NCBI RefSeq assembly: GCF_014191875.1
Contig: NZ_JACHXD010000002.1
Span: 310,001-374,000 of the forward strand
Reading direction: 5' to 3'
Source of the DNA: Pseudoduganella violacea
GTDB taxonomy: Bacteria; Pseudomonadota; Gammaproteobacteria; Burkholderiales; Burkholderiaceae_D
Length of the DNA stretch: 64,000 bases
A program made the position numbers and the translations under genes. Every line of letters begins with the position of its first letter. The first letter of the stretch is position 1. Shown here in pieces: positions 47,357 through 55,879 of the stretch. Below the pieces are notes generated by a model, which was given only the letters and a program-made list of their open reading frames with translations, was not told the DNA's origin and did no database searches.

Positions 47357-48451
47357 TTAGCGGGCACAACGCACGTGCCGGTGTTTTTGCCGATACATCT
47401 CAGCGTCGGCCATTTGCAGATAGTCAGCCAGGGAAGCGCTGGAAAAGGTGTCGCAGCTGACCACGCCCACGCTCAGCGAGACCGCCTGCGGAAAGCGGCC
47501 AGCACGGTTGAATGCGGTAACGCGGGCATGGAGGCGGGCGCGGATGGCTTCCGGCGCCGCGTCACCGAAGGCAAAGGCGGCAAATTCGTCGCCGCCGAGC
47601 CGGGCCACGACGTCGGCGTCCTGAAACGCGCTCTGAAACACGGCGGCCCCGTGGCGGATCAGCTCATCGCCGCGTTCATGGCCCAGCTCATCGTTCACCA
47701 CCTTCAGCCCATCCACGTCGGCAAACACCACCGTGCAGGCCAAGGCCTGCTGCCGCGCCTGCATGAAGCCGTGTTCGGCCTGCGCAAAAAAGCCGCGCCG
47801 GTTCAGTAGACCGGTCATGCTATCCTGGCTGGCTTGATCGCGCGCTTCGGCCGTCTGCGCTACGCTGCGCCGCATTTCCGCGGCATGGTGGCGGCCGGCC
47901 TCGCGCAGCGTGGCGACGCGGGCGCTGAGACGGTCTTCCCGCCCCTGCTTGCTGTTCAAGCCGGCCAGGCAAGCCCCCGCCAGTTGCGCGATCTGCAGCA
48001 GCAACTGGCGCGTCTGCTCCAGGCAAGCGGCCGGCTGGCGGCTCTGCCAGTTCAGCAAAAGCACGCCCTCGCACGCCGCCGACGGCAACGTCACCAACAG
48101 CGTACTGCCGCCAGCCCGCTGCAGCACGGTCCCGTGGCAGTCCGGATGCCGGTCCCCATAGCCAACGCGCGACGGCGAGCCATGGGTGTGTATCAGCGCG
48201 TGCAAGGCCAGCTGGTACAGGGCGGAGTCCAACTCGGCGGGCGCCGCCCGCGCGGCGCCGGCAAAACGCAGATTTTGCGTGCTCCCCCTCTGGCGCAACA
48301 TAATCATGGCTTCGTCCGCGTTGAGGCCGGCCAGGGCGGCTCCCGTGACCTCAAGGGCGGCGCGCACCGTGCTCGCCATCAGCAAATGGCGGGCCAGGGC
48401 CAGCAAATCCGGCCGGCCGGTGGGGGCGGCGCAGTCATCAGGCTCATCCAT
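47357..48451 (-). CDS. Diguanylate cyclase (GGDEF) with GAF-like N-terminus
   Basis: A 364-residue c-di-GMP synthase. Residues about 20-175 form a GAF-like sensor (ALYQLALHALIHTHGSPSRV, VLLLNWQSRQPAACLEQTRQLLLQIAQLAG). A linker coil leads to a GGDEF domain with DSMTGLLNRRGFF and the active-site RLGGDEFAAFAF. No RxxD inhibitory site is apparent just before GGDEF. The ATG at 48451 overlaps the preceding gene's stop by 8 nt, so translation is coupled. There is no transmembrane segment. Confidence 0.92.
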   Translation of the reverse strand: MDEPDDCAAPTGRPDLLALARHLLMASTVRAALEVTGAALAGLNADEAMIMLRQRGSTQNLRFAGAARAAPAELDSALYQLALHALIHTHGSPSRVGYGDRHPDCHGTVLQRAGGSTLLVTLPSAACEGVLLLNWQSRQPAACLEQTRQLLLQIAQLAGACLAGLNSKQGREDRLSARVATLREAGRHHAAEMRRSVAQTAEARDQASQDSMTGLLNRRGFFAQAEHGFMQARQQALACTVVFADVDGLKVVNDELGHERGDELIRHGAAVFQSAFQDADVVARLGGDEFAAFAFGDAAPEAIRARLHARVTAFNRAGRFPQAVSLSVGVVSCDTFSSASLADYLQMADAEMYRQKHRHVRCAR

Positions 48452-48971
48452 GCTGCGTTTCCGTGGCGCGCGGCGCCCCATCCTCGCCCGGCGCGATGCC
48501 GCGCAACTGCAAGGCAAGGCGCGGGTGACGGCCGGCCGCGCGCCGGTGGCGCAGATCGAACAACACCCGCATGATGGTGGGCGTATCGACCGAATAAATG
48601 CGCAACAGCGCCTCGGCGTAGTGGCGGTTGCGCACCGCCATCAGCTGGATGGCATGGTCGATCAGACCGGCCAGCTCGTGGTTGGTACGGGGCAAGGGAA
48701 AGGGCCGCGCCACCATGCGCGCCGCCTCTCTTTGGGTGGGAGCCGCAGCGATGGGCGACGGCGCCAGCCGGCTGTCACGCACGGCGGGATGCTCCTCATC
48801 CGCAGCGCGCCGCGGTCCCGCTTTCGACAGCACGCGCAAGGCCACTGGACGCGGAACATTCCGGCTGCGCATATACGCCCAGGCATTCACGCAGCCCCAC
48901 AGAATATCGAGATTGAGGCCGGCATTGACGACCAGGGTCATTTGCTCATCCTTGCGTTTGCTTGCTTCCAT
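48444..48971 (-). CDS. Hypothetical protein coupled to a diguanylate cyclase
   Basis: A 175-residue protein starting MEASKRKDEQMTLVVNAGLN. It has a hydrophobic N-terminal segment (LDILWGCVNAWAYMR), a disordered middle, then helices (NHELAGLIDHAIQLMAVRNRHYAEAL, RIYSVDTPTIMRVLFDLRHR). I recognise no family. It is the first gene of an operon with the diguanylate cyclase and the duplicated YRYEH protein. The start could also be MTLVVN at 48941. Upstream, 48972-49312 is a 341-bp gap in which I see no gene, riboswitch or clear operator. Confidence 0.65.
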   Translation of the reverse strand: MEASKRKDEQMTLVVNAGLNLDILWGCVNAWAYMRSRNVPRPVALRVLSKAGPRRAADEEHPAVRDSRLAPSPIAAAPTQREAARMVARPFPLPRTNHELAGLIDHAIQLMAVRNRHYAEALLRIYSVDTPTIMRVLFDLRHRRAAGRHPRLALQLRGIAPGEDGAPRATETQHG

Positions 48972-49312
48972 GGTGGCGCATCTCCGCTGAGGCAGCCGCA
49001 GGGTGGCAATAGCCGGACAGCGCAGGCCGGCGGCTGAGGCCTGCGGCATAGGCAAGAATGGCGCCGGAACGGGGTTGACGACCAGACTGGAAGGGCATGC
49101 AAAAACAAACTTTGCTGGCCAGCTGCGAGGCAAAAACGTCAGGCTTTCTTTCTGGTGTAAGGGAATACCACCAGTTACCGACAATAGCATGAATGGCGGC
49201 AGGCCGGCGCTCTTTCCCGTACCGTACGCCCGCCCGTCCGCATGGGCCGCCCGCCTCCGGCGTCAGGTGGACCCGGCCCTAGGCGGCTCCGCCGGAAAGG
49301 CCATCGGCCATC

Positions 49313-50932
49313 CTAGCGGGCGTAGCCGAACCAGGCGCCATGCGGCGGCAGGCTGACCTGGCCGTCCACCACTTCGCCCGGCAAACCGGGATTCTCCAGC
49401 TTCTCGGCGCCGGCCGCCTCGGGCAAGGCGAAGCCGGCCGGCTGCGCGCCCAGGTTGAAGATGGCGATCACGCTGCGCTCCCCTTCCAGGTCGCGGCGCA
49501 GCGCCAGCACCGGTTCCGGTGCATCGAAGAAGACGATCTCGCCGCGCGTCAGCTGCGGCATGCTGCGGCGCCAGGCGATCATGCGGCGCGCGAAGGACAG
49601 CATGGAATCCACGTCCGCCTCCTGCACCGAGGCGGCCGCCGCGATATGCTCCGGCGCGACGGGCAGCCAAGGCTGGCCGCTGCTAAAGCCGCCGTTGGCC
49701 GCTTCGGTCCAGGCGATTGGCGTGCGGCAGCCATCGCGGCCTTTGAACTCGGGCCAGAAGGTTTTGCCGTAAGGGTCCTGGATCAACTCATAGGGCACAT
49801 CGGCTTCGGTGAAGGCCAGCTCGTCGCCCTGATACAGGCAAGGCGTGCCTTTCAGCGAAAGCTGCATCGCCAGCACCAGCTTGCCGAAAGCCGGCGTTGG
49901 ATGCGCGCCGCCCCAGCGCGTCATCACGCGCTGGGCATCGTGGTTGCCGACCGACCAGGAGGCCCAGCCATCCTTGACGCGCGCCTTGAAGTCCTCGACC
50001 TGGGTGCGGATATGCTTGGCGGTGCAAACGGCGGTCAGCAGATTGAAGCTGTAAGCCATGTGCAGCTTGTTGCCACCCGCCGTGTACTCGGCCATCACGG
50101 CCAGCGAATCGTCGGCCCCCACTTCGCCGATGGCGACCGCGCCGAATTCGTCCAGCAGCACGCGCAGGCGTTCGAGGAAGGCCACGTTCTCGGGCTGGCT
50201 CTTATCGTGGATATGGGCCTGCATGCCGTACGGGTTCACGTCGCTGACGGTGGCGGTGTCGCGCACCAGCGCCGGCGGATTGCTTTGCAGCGAGCGGTCG
50301 TGGAAGTGGAAGTTGCACGCATCCAGGCGCACCCCATCCACGCCGCGCTCCAGCCAGAAGCGCAGGCAATCGAGGTGGGCTTGCTGCACCTCAGGATGGT
50401 GGAAGTTCAGGTCCGGCTGGCTGACCAGGAAGTTGTGCAGGTAATACTGCTTGCGGCGTGAATCCCATTGCCACGACGAGCCGCCGAACACCGACAGCCA
50501 GTTGTTGGGCGGATTGCCGTCCGGCAGAGGATCGGCCCAGACATACCAGTCGGACTTGGCGTTGTCGCGGCTCTTGCGGCTCTCCACGAACCACGGATGC
50601 TCCTCGGCCGTATGCGACATCACCTGGTCGATCATGATCTTCAAGCCCAGGCTATGCGCCTTGGCGATCAGCTTATCGAAATCGTCCAGGGTGCCGAACA
50701 GCGGATCAACGTCGCAGTAGTCGGACACGTCGTAGCCGAAGTCGCGCATCGGCGATTTGAAGAAAGGCGAAATCCAGACGATATCCACGCCCAGTTTCGC
50801 AATGTATTCCAGGCGATCGGTGATGCCGGGCAGGTCGCCCACGCCGTCGCCGTTGGTATCGAGATAACTGCGCGGATAGACCTGATAGATGATCGCTTCG
50901 CGCCACCAGGTCGGGGACAATGCTTTGCTCAC
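49313..50932 (-). CDS. GH13 alpha-glucosidase
   Basis: A 539-residue cytoplasmic GH13 enzyme cleaving alpha-1,4 (and possibly 1,6) glucosides from malto-oligosaccharides, resembling the GH13_23-type alpha-glucosidases. WWREAIIYQVYPRSYLDTNG opens the barrel. The catalytic triad is Asp204 in GVRLDACNF, Glu270 in IGEVGADD, and Asp332 in SVGNHDAQR. No signal peptide is present. The start is a GTG at 50932, supported by AAGGAAG 7 nt upstream; the longer frame has none. A GTAG-N5-CTAC palindrome lies 143 bp upstream. Confidence 0.93.
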   Translation of the reverse strand: MSKALSPTWWREAIIYQVYPRSYLDTNGDGVGDLPGITDRLEYIAKLGVDIVWISPFFKSPMRDFGYDVSDYCDVDPLFGTLDDFDKLIAKAHSLGLKIMIDQVMSHTAEEHPWFVESRKSRDNAKSDWYVWADPLPDGNPPNNWLSVFGGSSWQWDSRRKQYYLHNFLVSQPDLNFHHPEVQQAHLDCLRFWLERGVDGVRLDACNFHFHDRSLQSNPPALVRDTATVSDVNPYGMQAHIHDKSQPENVAFLERLRVLLDEFGAVAIGEVGADDSLAVMAEYTAGGNKLHMAYSFNLLTAVCTAKHIRTQVEDFKARVKDGWASWSVGNHDAQRVMTRWGGAHPTPAFGKLVLAMQLSLKGTPCLYQGDELAFTEADVPYELIQDPYGKTFWPEFKGRDGCRTPIAWTEAANGGFSSGQPWLPVAPEHIAAAASVQEADVDSMLSFARRMIAWRRSMPQLTRGEIVFFDAPEPVLALRRDLEGERSVIAIFNLGAQPAGFALPEAAGAEKLENPGLPGEVVDGQVSLPPHGAWFGYAR

Positions 50933-51074
50933 GTTAGCTTCCTTAGGAATGGGAGTGGATTTGTAGACAATATACATGATGAATACCCGATACTCAATCA
51001 CCCATCAAGACTCGAAATTCAGAGTAATACATATATATTTCAAATACTTATGAATTTTCACGCCATCAATATAG

Positions 51075-51087
51075 GTAGCTAAACTAC
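51075..51087. promoter_or_regulatory. GTAG-CTAAA-CTAC palindrome, candidate alpha-glucan operator
   Basis: A 13-bp inverted repeat between the divergent alpha-glucosidase and POT genes. The identical 13-mer occurs upstream of the pullulanase at 59123-59135, which argues for a shared regulator. Confidence 0.6.
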
Positions 51088-51191
51088 ATAATTATCGGTA
51101 TTTTTTGCCTGGTGAGCATTCATGCATACCAGTTGCCAAGCCCAAGTGCTTCGCATAGCATCCCGATCTGACAAAATCAGGAGACTTCTAC

Positions 51192-52817
51192 ATGTCACAA
51201 GCTGACCAGCACGCAGGCAACGGGCCGCTACCGCGCCAGATCCCGTACATCATCGCAAACGAAGGTTGCGAACGTTTTAGTTTTTACGGGATGCGCAATA
51301 TCCTGACGCCCTTCCTGATCAGCACCCTGCTGCTGTTCATCCCACTGGAAGACCGCGCCAGCGAAGCCAAACACGTATTCCACACCTTCGTCATCGGCGT
51401 CTACTTCTTCCCGCTGCTGGGCGGCTGGCTGGCCGACCGCTTCTTCGGCAAGTACAACACCATCTTCTGGCTCAGCCTCGTGTACGTGGCCGGGCATGCC
51501 TGTCTCGCCATCTTTGAAGACAATCTGAAAGGCTTCTATTTCGGCCTGTTCCTGATTGCGCTTGGATCGGGCGGCATCAAGCCGCTGGTTTCCGCCTTCG
51601 TCGGCGACCAGTTCGACCAGACCAACAAGAAGCGCGCCAAAGTCGTGTACGACGCCTTCTACTGGATGATCAACTTCGGCTCCTTCTTCGCCTCGCTGCT
51701 GATGCCTCTGTTCCTGAAGAACTACGGCCCAGCCGTCGCCTTCGGCATTCCCGGCATCCTGATGGCCGTCGCCACCATGATCTTCTGGCTCGGGAACAAG
51801 AAGTACGTGCACGTGCAGCCGCAAAAGCACAACCCCGACTCCTTCACCAACGTCGCGCGCACTGCCCTGCTGGCGCGCAAACCGGGCCAATCGCGCCCCG
51901 GCCTGACCGTGGCGCTGATCGGCGCGGCGGCAGCCGTGGCATCGCTGTGCATGTCCTTCTCCTGGGGCTTCGTGATCGCCGCCTGTACCGCGCTGGTGCT
52001 GCTGCTGGCCTTCGGCGGCATCGGCACCGCCATGCAGCTGGAACGCGCGCGCGGCGCGCACCCGGATGAAGCCGTGGAAGGCGTGCGCGCCGTCCTGCGC
52101 ATTCTGGTGGTGTTCGCGCTGGTGACGCCATTCTGGTCCCTGTTCGACCAGAAGGCATCGACCTGGATCCTTCAGGCGAACAATATGCAAAGCCCGATGC
52201 TGTCGCTGTTCGGCTGGGAATTCAAAGTGCTGCCGGCGCAGATGCAGGCCGTGAACCCACTGCTGGTGATGCTGCTGATCCCCTTCAACAACTTCGCCAT
52301 CTTCCCGCTGCTGCGCAAGATCGGCATCGAACCGACCCCGCTGCGCCGTATGACCGCCGGCATCGCACTGAGCGGCCTGGCATGGATCATCATCGGCTGG
52401 ATCCAGCTCTCGATGGATGCCGGCACGCCGATGTCGATCCTGTGGCAACTGCTGCCGTATGCCGTACTGACCATGGGCGAAGTGCTGGTCTCCGCCACCG
52501 GCCTCGAATTCGCCTACAGCCAGGCGCCGGCGCCGATGAAAGGCTCGATCATGAGCTTCTGGACGCTCGCCGTCACGGTTGGCAACCTGTGGGTACTGAT
52601 CGTCAACTCCAGCGTCAAGAACGAAGCCGTATTGGGCCACATCGCCACCAGCGGCATGAGCGTCATCGCCTTCCAGATGTTCTTCTTCGCCGGCTTCGCC
52701 CTGCTGACCGCGCTGGCCTTCGGCCTCTACGCCACCCGCTACCGCATGGTCGACAACTACCGCAGCGACGACGGCCAGACCCAAACCTGCTACGGCACCG
52801 TCCCCACCAAATCCTGA
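51192..52817 (+). CDS. POT-family peptide:proton symporter
   Basis: A 541-residue major facilitator of the proton-dependent oligopeptide family. The signature ExxERFxxYG is present as NEGCERFSFYGMRN, and the second POT motif lies around GSGGIKPLVSAFVGDQFDQ. About 14 helices are predicted. It imports di-/tripeptides with protons. It is divergent from the alpha-glucosidase, and the operator between them might act on either. A paired repeat follows its stop codon. Confidence 0.94.
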   Translation: MSQADQHAGNGPLPRQIPYIIANEGCERFSFYGMRNILTPFLISTLLLFIPLEDRASEAKHVFHTFVIGVYFFPLLGGWLADRFFGKYNTIFWLSLVYVAGHACLAIFEDNLKGFYFGLFLIALGSGGIKPLVSAFVGDQFDQTNKKRAKVVYDAFYWMINFGSFFASLLMPLFLKNYGPAVAFGIPGILMAVATMIFWLGNKKYVHVQPQKHNPDSFTNVARTALLARKPGQSRPGLTVALIGAAAAVASLCMSFSWGFVIAACTALVLLLAFGGIGTAMQLERARGAHPDEAVEGVRAVLRILVVFALVTPFWSLFDQKASTWILQANNMQSPMLSLFGWEFKVLPAQMQAVNPLLVMLLIPFNNFAIFPLLRKIGIEPTPLRRMTAGIALSGLAWIIIGWIQLSMDAGTPMSILWQLLPYAVLTMGEVLVSATGLEFAYSQAPAPMKGSIMSFWTLAVTVGNLWVLIVNSSVKNEAVLGHIATSGMSVIAFQMFFFAGFALLTALAFGLYATRYRMVDNYRSDDGQTQTCYGTVPTKS

Positions 52818-52837
52818 TCCTTTGATCTCCCTCAACG

Positions 52838-52933
52838 AATGTCCCACCCTGGTGTCAGGCACCAGAGTCGGACATTCCTTGATCTTTCTCAAAGAATGTC
52901 CGACCGTGGTGCCTGACACCAGGGTGAGACATT
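52838..52933. repeat. Head-to-head pair of 39-bp palindromic repeats
   Basis: Units at 52838-52876 and 52895-52933, opposite in orientation with an 18-bp spacer, the same geometry as at 20859 and 55740. The pair sits 20 bp past the POT stop codon. The remainder of the 315-bp gap (52934-53132) holds the sigma54 promoter and its upstream sites. Confidence 0.93.
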
Positions 52934-52964
52934 TTTTGATTTTGCTCAAACATTCGAGGCGGAA

Positions 52965-53017
52965 ATCCGCACGACGGGCGTGCCGATTCCGGGAATCCGC
53001 ACGGCGTATCTGATACG
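52965..53017. promoter_or_regulatory. Candidate enhancer sites for a sigma54 activator
   Basis: Three copies of a 9-bp half-site: ATCCGCACG (52965-52973), its inverted relative CGTGCCGAT (52979-52987), and ATCCGCACG (52995-53003). The two direct copies are exactly 30 bp apart. A further palindrome CGTATC-T-GATACG lies at 53005-53017. They sit about 60-115 bp upstream of the sigma54 promoter, the usual enhancer range. Confidence 0.6.
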
Positions 53018-53078
53018 GTTTTTCTTGCGGCATCGCAGTAAGTGAAATAAATCAAGGACTTAGCTAATACACAAGTAC

Positions 53079-53094
53079 TGGCATGAAAGCTGCT
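53079..53094 (+). promoter_or_regulatory. Sigma54 (RpoN) promoter of the ABC importer operon
   Basis: TGGCATG-AAAG-CTGCT matches the -24/-12 consensus TGGCACG-N4-TTGCA at the invariant GG and GC with exact spacing. Transcription would start near 53105, about 28 nt before the binding-protein ATG. Confidence 0.72.
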
Positions 53095-53132
53095 CTCTGG
53101 CTGGGAACAATAACCCTGCTTTGGAGACCAGC

Positions 53133-54101
53133 ATGAACAAGCTTCACCTTTTGACCCTATCCCTCGCCACCGCTTTCTGCACCACCGCCGGTGCGCAGGA
53201 AGTGGTGCGTCTCGGTAATCTGAAATTCGCGCATTACGGCGCCGTCTCGTATATCAAGGAAATCGCACCGAAGTGCGGCATCAAGGTCGAGGAGCATGTC
53301 TTCGCCAAGGGGCCGGATGTGATGCAGGCCATCCTCGCGGGCGAACTGGATGTGGGCGCGACGGCATCCGAAGCGGCGATCGCGGGCCGCGCCAACGGCG
53401 CGCCGATTTATGTGGTGGCCGGTTTCGCCAAGGGCGGCGCGCGGCTGGTGGCGCGTCCCGATGCGGGCATCAAGTCGATCAAGGATCTGAAGGGCAAAAA
53501 AGTCGGCGTGACGCGCGGCGGTATCCATGAGGTGCTGCTGGTGGCGGAACTGGCGCAGCACGGCCTGACCGCTTCCGACCAGCCGGGCAAGGACGTGCAA
53601 CTGATCTTCCTGGCTTTCGCCGACCTGAATCAGGCGCTGCTGGGCAAGAACCTGGATGCCATCATGCAGTCGGAGCCGCAATCTTCGCAAGCGATCAACA
53701 AGGGCTTCGGCGTGGAGGTGATGAAGCCTTACGACACGCCGATCGGCGAGCCGGTACGCACCATGGTGATGAGCGAAAAATTCTACAAGGAGCGCCGCGC
53801 CACCGCCGTCAAGTTCATGAACTGCTTCATGCAGGCGACCAAGACCTTCATCGACCAGAAACCGGTCGCTGAAAAATACGTGCGCGAAGTGATCTTCAAA
53901 GGCCAGATCACCAAGGACGATTTCGAAGACGCGATCAGCAATTCGCCCTACACCTACGATATCTCGGCCCAGCATATCCAGATCACCACCGACGTCATGG
54001 CCAAACACGGCATCGGCAAAATGCGCAAGCCGCCGGTCGCCACGGAATTCGTCAAGACCGATCTGCTGGACGAAGCCAAGAAAAGCCTGAACATCAAATA
54101 A
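53133..54101 (+). CDS. ABC importer substrate-binding protein (NMT1/SsuA/TauA-like)
   Basis: A 322-residue periplasmic binding protein. The signal peptide ends at TTAGAQ, and VVRLGNLKFAHYGAVSYIKEIAPKCG starts a type-II binding fold. GPDVMQAILAGELDVGATASEAAIAGRANG and VGVTRGGIHEVLL are typical of SsuA/TauA/NrtA-like proteins for nitrate, sulfonates, taurine or pyrimidine precursors. The ligand is not deducible. It is the first gene of an SBP-permease-ATPase operon with a predicted sigma54 promoter. Confidence 0.88.
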   Translation: MNKLHLLTLSLATAFCTTAGAQEVVRLGNLKFAHYGAVSYIKEIAPKCGIKVEEHVFAKGPDVMQAILAGELDVGATASEAAIAGRANGAPIYVVAGFAKGGARLVARPDAGIKSIKDLKGKKVGVTRGGIHEVLLVAELAQHGLTASDQPGKDVQLIFLAFADLNQALLGKNLDAIMQSEPQSSQAINKGFGVEVMKPYDTPIGEPVRTMVMSEKFYKERRATAVKFMNCFMQATKTFIDQKPVAEKYVREVIFKGQITKDDFEDAISNSPYTYDISAQHIQITTDVMAKHGIGKMRKPPVATEFVKTDLLDEAKKSLNIK

Positions 54102-54113
54102 GACGGAGACATC

Positions 54114-54938
54114 ATGGCAAAGCAGAACTGGCGTGAAATCGCCGCGGGCGCCGTGGTGCCCGTTGTCGTCATCGCCCTGTGGCAGGCCAGCGCGCAGCTG
54201 GGCTGGATCAATCCGCAGGTATTGCCATCGCCGCTGGCGGTGGTGCAGAAGTGGGTGGAATACCTGCTGCCGCTGACGCCTTACGATCCAGCGGCCGGCA
54301 TGTCCTGGCTGGGCTGGGCGCTGTCGGGCGAGCTGCTGACCGATACGCTGAGCAGCATGTACCGCGTGGTGGTCGGTTTCGCGGTCGGCGCCGGCCTGGC
54401 CCTGCCCTTTGGCCTGCTGATGGGTTCCAGCCCGCGCATGTATGCCTGGCTAAATCCACTGATGCAGGTGCTGCGTCCGATCCCGCCGATCGCCTATATT
54501 CCGCTGGCGATCCTGTGGTTCGGCCTGGGTAACGCGCCGGCCGTGTTCCTGATTGCGCTGGGCGCCTTCTTCCCGGTGCTGATGAACACCATCGCCGGCG
54601 TGCGCCAGGTCGACGGCATCTACATCCGCGCCGCGCGCAATCTGGGCGTCAGCCAGCGCACCATGTTCGTGCGCGTGATGCTGCCGGCGGCCGTGCCTTA
54701 CATCCTGTCCGGCGTGCGCATCGGCATCGGCACCGCGTTTATCGTGGTGATCGTGTCCGAGATGATCGCCGTGAACAATGGCCTGGGCTTCCGCATCCTC
54801 GAAGCGCGCGAATACTTCTGGTCCGACAAGATCATCGCCGGCATGATTTCGATCGGCCTGCTTGGCCTGATCATCGACGTGGGCATGAACAAACTGAATA
54901 ACCATCTGCTGCGCTGGCACCGCGGCCTGGAGAACTGA
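54114..54938 (+). CDS. ABC importer permease (SsuC/TauC-like)
   Basis: A 274-residue inner-membrane permease with about six helices. The EAA-type loop that docks the ATPase is ARNLGVSQRTMFVRVMLPAAVPYILSG, followed by GIGTAFIVVIVSEMIAV. The first helix GAVVPVVVIALWQASAQ is typical of the group. It lies 12 nt after the binding-protein gene and 1 nt before the ATPase gene. Confidence 0.92.
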   Translation: MAKQNWREIAAGAVVPVVVIALWQASAQLGWINPQVLPSPLAVVQKWVEYLLPLTPYDPAAGMSWLGWALSGELLTDTLSSMYRVVVGFAVGAGLALPFGLLMGSSPRMYAWLNPLMQVLRPIPPIAYIPLAILWFGLGNAPAVFLIALGAFFPVLMNTIAGVRQVDGIYIRAARNLGVSQRTMFVRVMLPAAVPYILSGVRIGIGTAFIVVIVSEMIAVNNGLGFRILEAREYFWSDKIIAGMISIGLLGLIIDVGMNKLNNHLLRWHRGLEN

Positions 54939-54939
54939 G

Positions 54940-55731
54940 ATGAGCCATATCACCGTTAAAGGCGTCAACAAAGTATTCAAGACCGACAGCCGCGAAGTGG
55001 TCGCGCTGAAGGACATCAATCTGCATATCCCGCAGGGACAATTCGTCTGCCTGCTCGGCCCATCGGGCTGCGGCAAGTCGACGCTGCTGAATGCGATTGC
55101 CGGCTTCTCGCTGCCTTCGAGCGGCGAAATCACGGCCGATGCGCAACTGATCACCGGGCCAGGGCCGGAGCGCGGCATGGTGTTCCAGGAATACGCGCTG
55201 TTCCCATGGATGACCGTGGAGAAGAACATCGCCTTCGGCCTGGAAGTCAAAGGCATGGCCAAGGACAAGATCGAGCAGACGGTATCGCAGTTATTAAGCA
55301 TGCTGTCGCTGAGCGACTTCCGCCACCGCTATCCGAAAGACCTGTCAGGCGGCATGCGCCAGCGTGTAGCGATTGCCCGCGTGCTGGCCCTGGACTCGCC
55401 GATCATGCTGATGGACGAACCTTTCGGCGCGCTGGATGCGCTGACCCGCCGCAATCTGCAGGACGAGCTGCTGCGCATCTGGTCCGAGCTGAAAAAGACC
55501 ATCATCTTCGTCACCCATAGTATCGAAGAAGCGATCTACCTGGCCGACCGCATCATCGTCATGACCTACCGTCCCGGCACGGTCAAGCGCGACATTCTGG
55601 TCGACCTGCCCCGCCTGCGCGACCCCGCCTCAGCCGAATTCAACGCCCTCAAGCGCGAACTCGGCCAGCTCGTGATGGAAGAGCAGCAGCGCCACCACAA
55701 CGACGAAATGCGCCTCGCCGCCGTTGATTAA
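54940..55731 (+). CDS. ABC importer ATPase (SsuB/TauB-like)
   Basis: A 263-residue ABC ATPase. Walker A is GPSGCGKST, the signature is LSGGMRQRVAIARVL, Walker B is IMLMDEPFGALD, and the switch His is in FVTHSIEEA. It energises the adjoining permease. The stop is followed within 10 bp by a paired repeat, which separates the operon from the downstream kinase gene. Confidence 0.95.
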   Translation: MSHITVKGVNKVFKTDSREVVALKDINLHIPQGQFVCLLGPSGCGKSTLLNAIAGFSLPSSGEITADAQLITGPGPERGMVFQEYALFPWMTVEKNIAFGLEVKGMAKDKIEQTVSQLLSMLSLSDFRHRYPKDLSGGMRQRVAIARVLALDSPIMLMDEPFGALDALTRRNLQDELLRIWSELKKTIIFVTHSIEEAIYLADRIIVMTYRPGTVKRDILVDLPRLRDPASAEFNALKRELGQLVMEEQQRHHNDEMRLAAVD

Positions 55732-55739
55732 TATCAAAC

Positions 55740-55835
55740 AATGTCCCACCCTGGTGTCAGGCACGGGGGTAGGACATTTTTTGCGAAAAATCAAAGAATG
55801 TCCGACTCTGGTGCCTGACACCAGGGTGGGACATT
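55740..55835. repeat. Head-to-head pair of 39-bp palindromic repeats
   Basis: Units at 55740-55778 and 55797-55835 with an 18-bp spacer, as in the other two clusters. It lies between the ABC ATPase stop and the sensor kinase start, and could attenuate read-through or stabilise the ABC mRNA 3' end. Confidence 0.93.
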
Positions 55836-55879
55836 TGTTGAGGCAGATCAAACTGTGGGGTGGCGTTGTAGAATTCGGG

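Noticed and set aside
48972..49312. Possible c-di-GMP (GEMM) riboswitch upstream of the diguanylate cyclase operon
   Set aside because: Isolated words resembling GEMM pieces occur, but the conserved core and pairing order are not present on either strand.
55724..55879. N-terminal extension of the DctB-like kinase containing CPTLV and DTRVGH peptides
   Set aside because: These residues are translation of the 39-bp repeats; the same peptides appear in spurious frames at every repeat cluster. The transmembrane segment starts right after MRARNSF.
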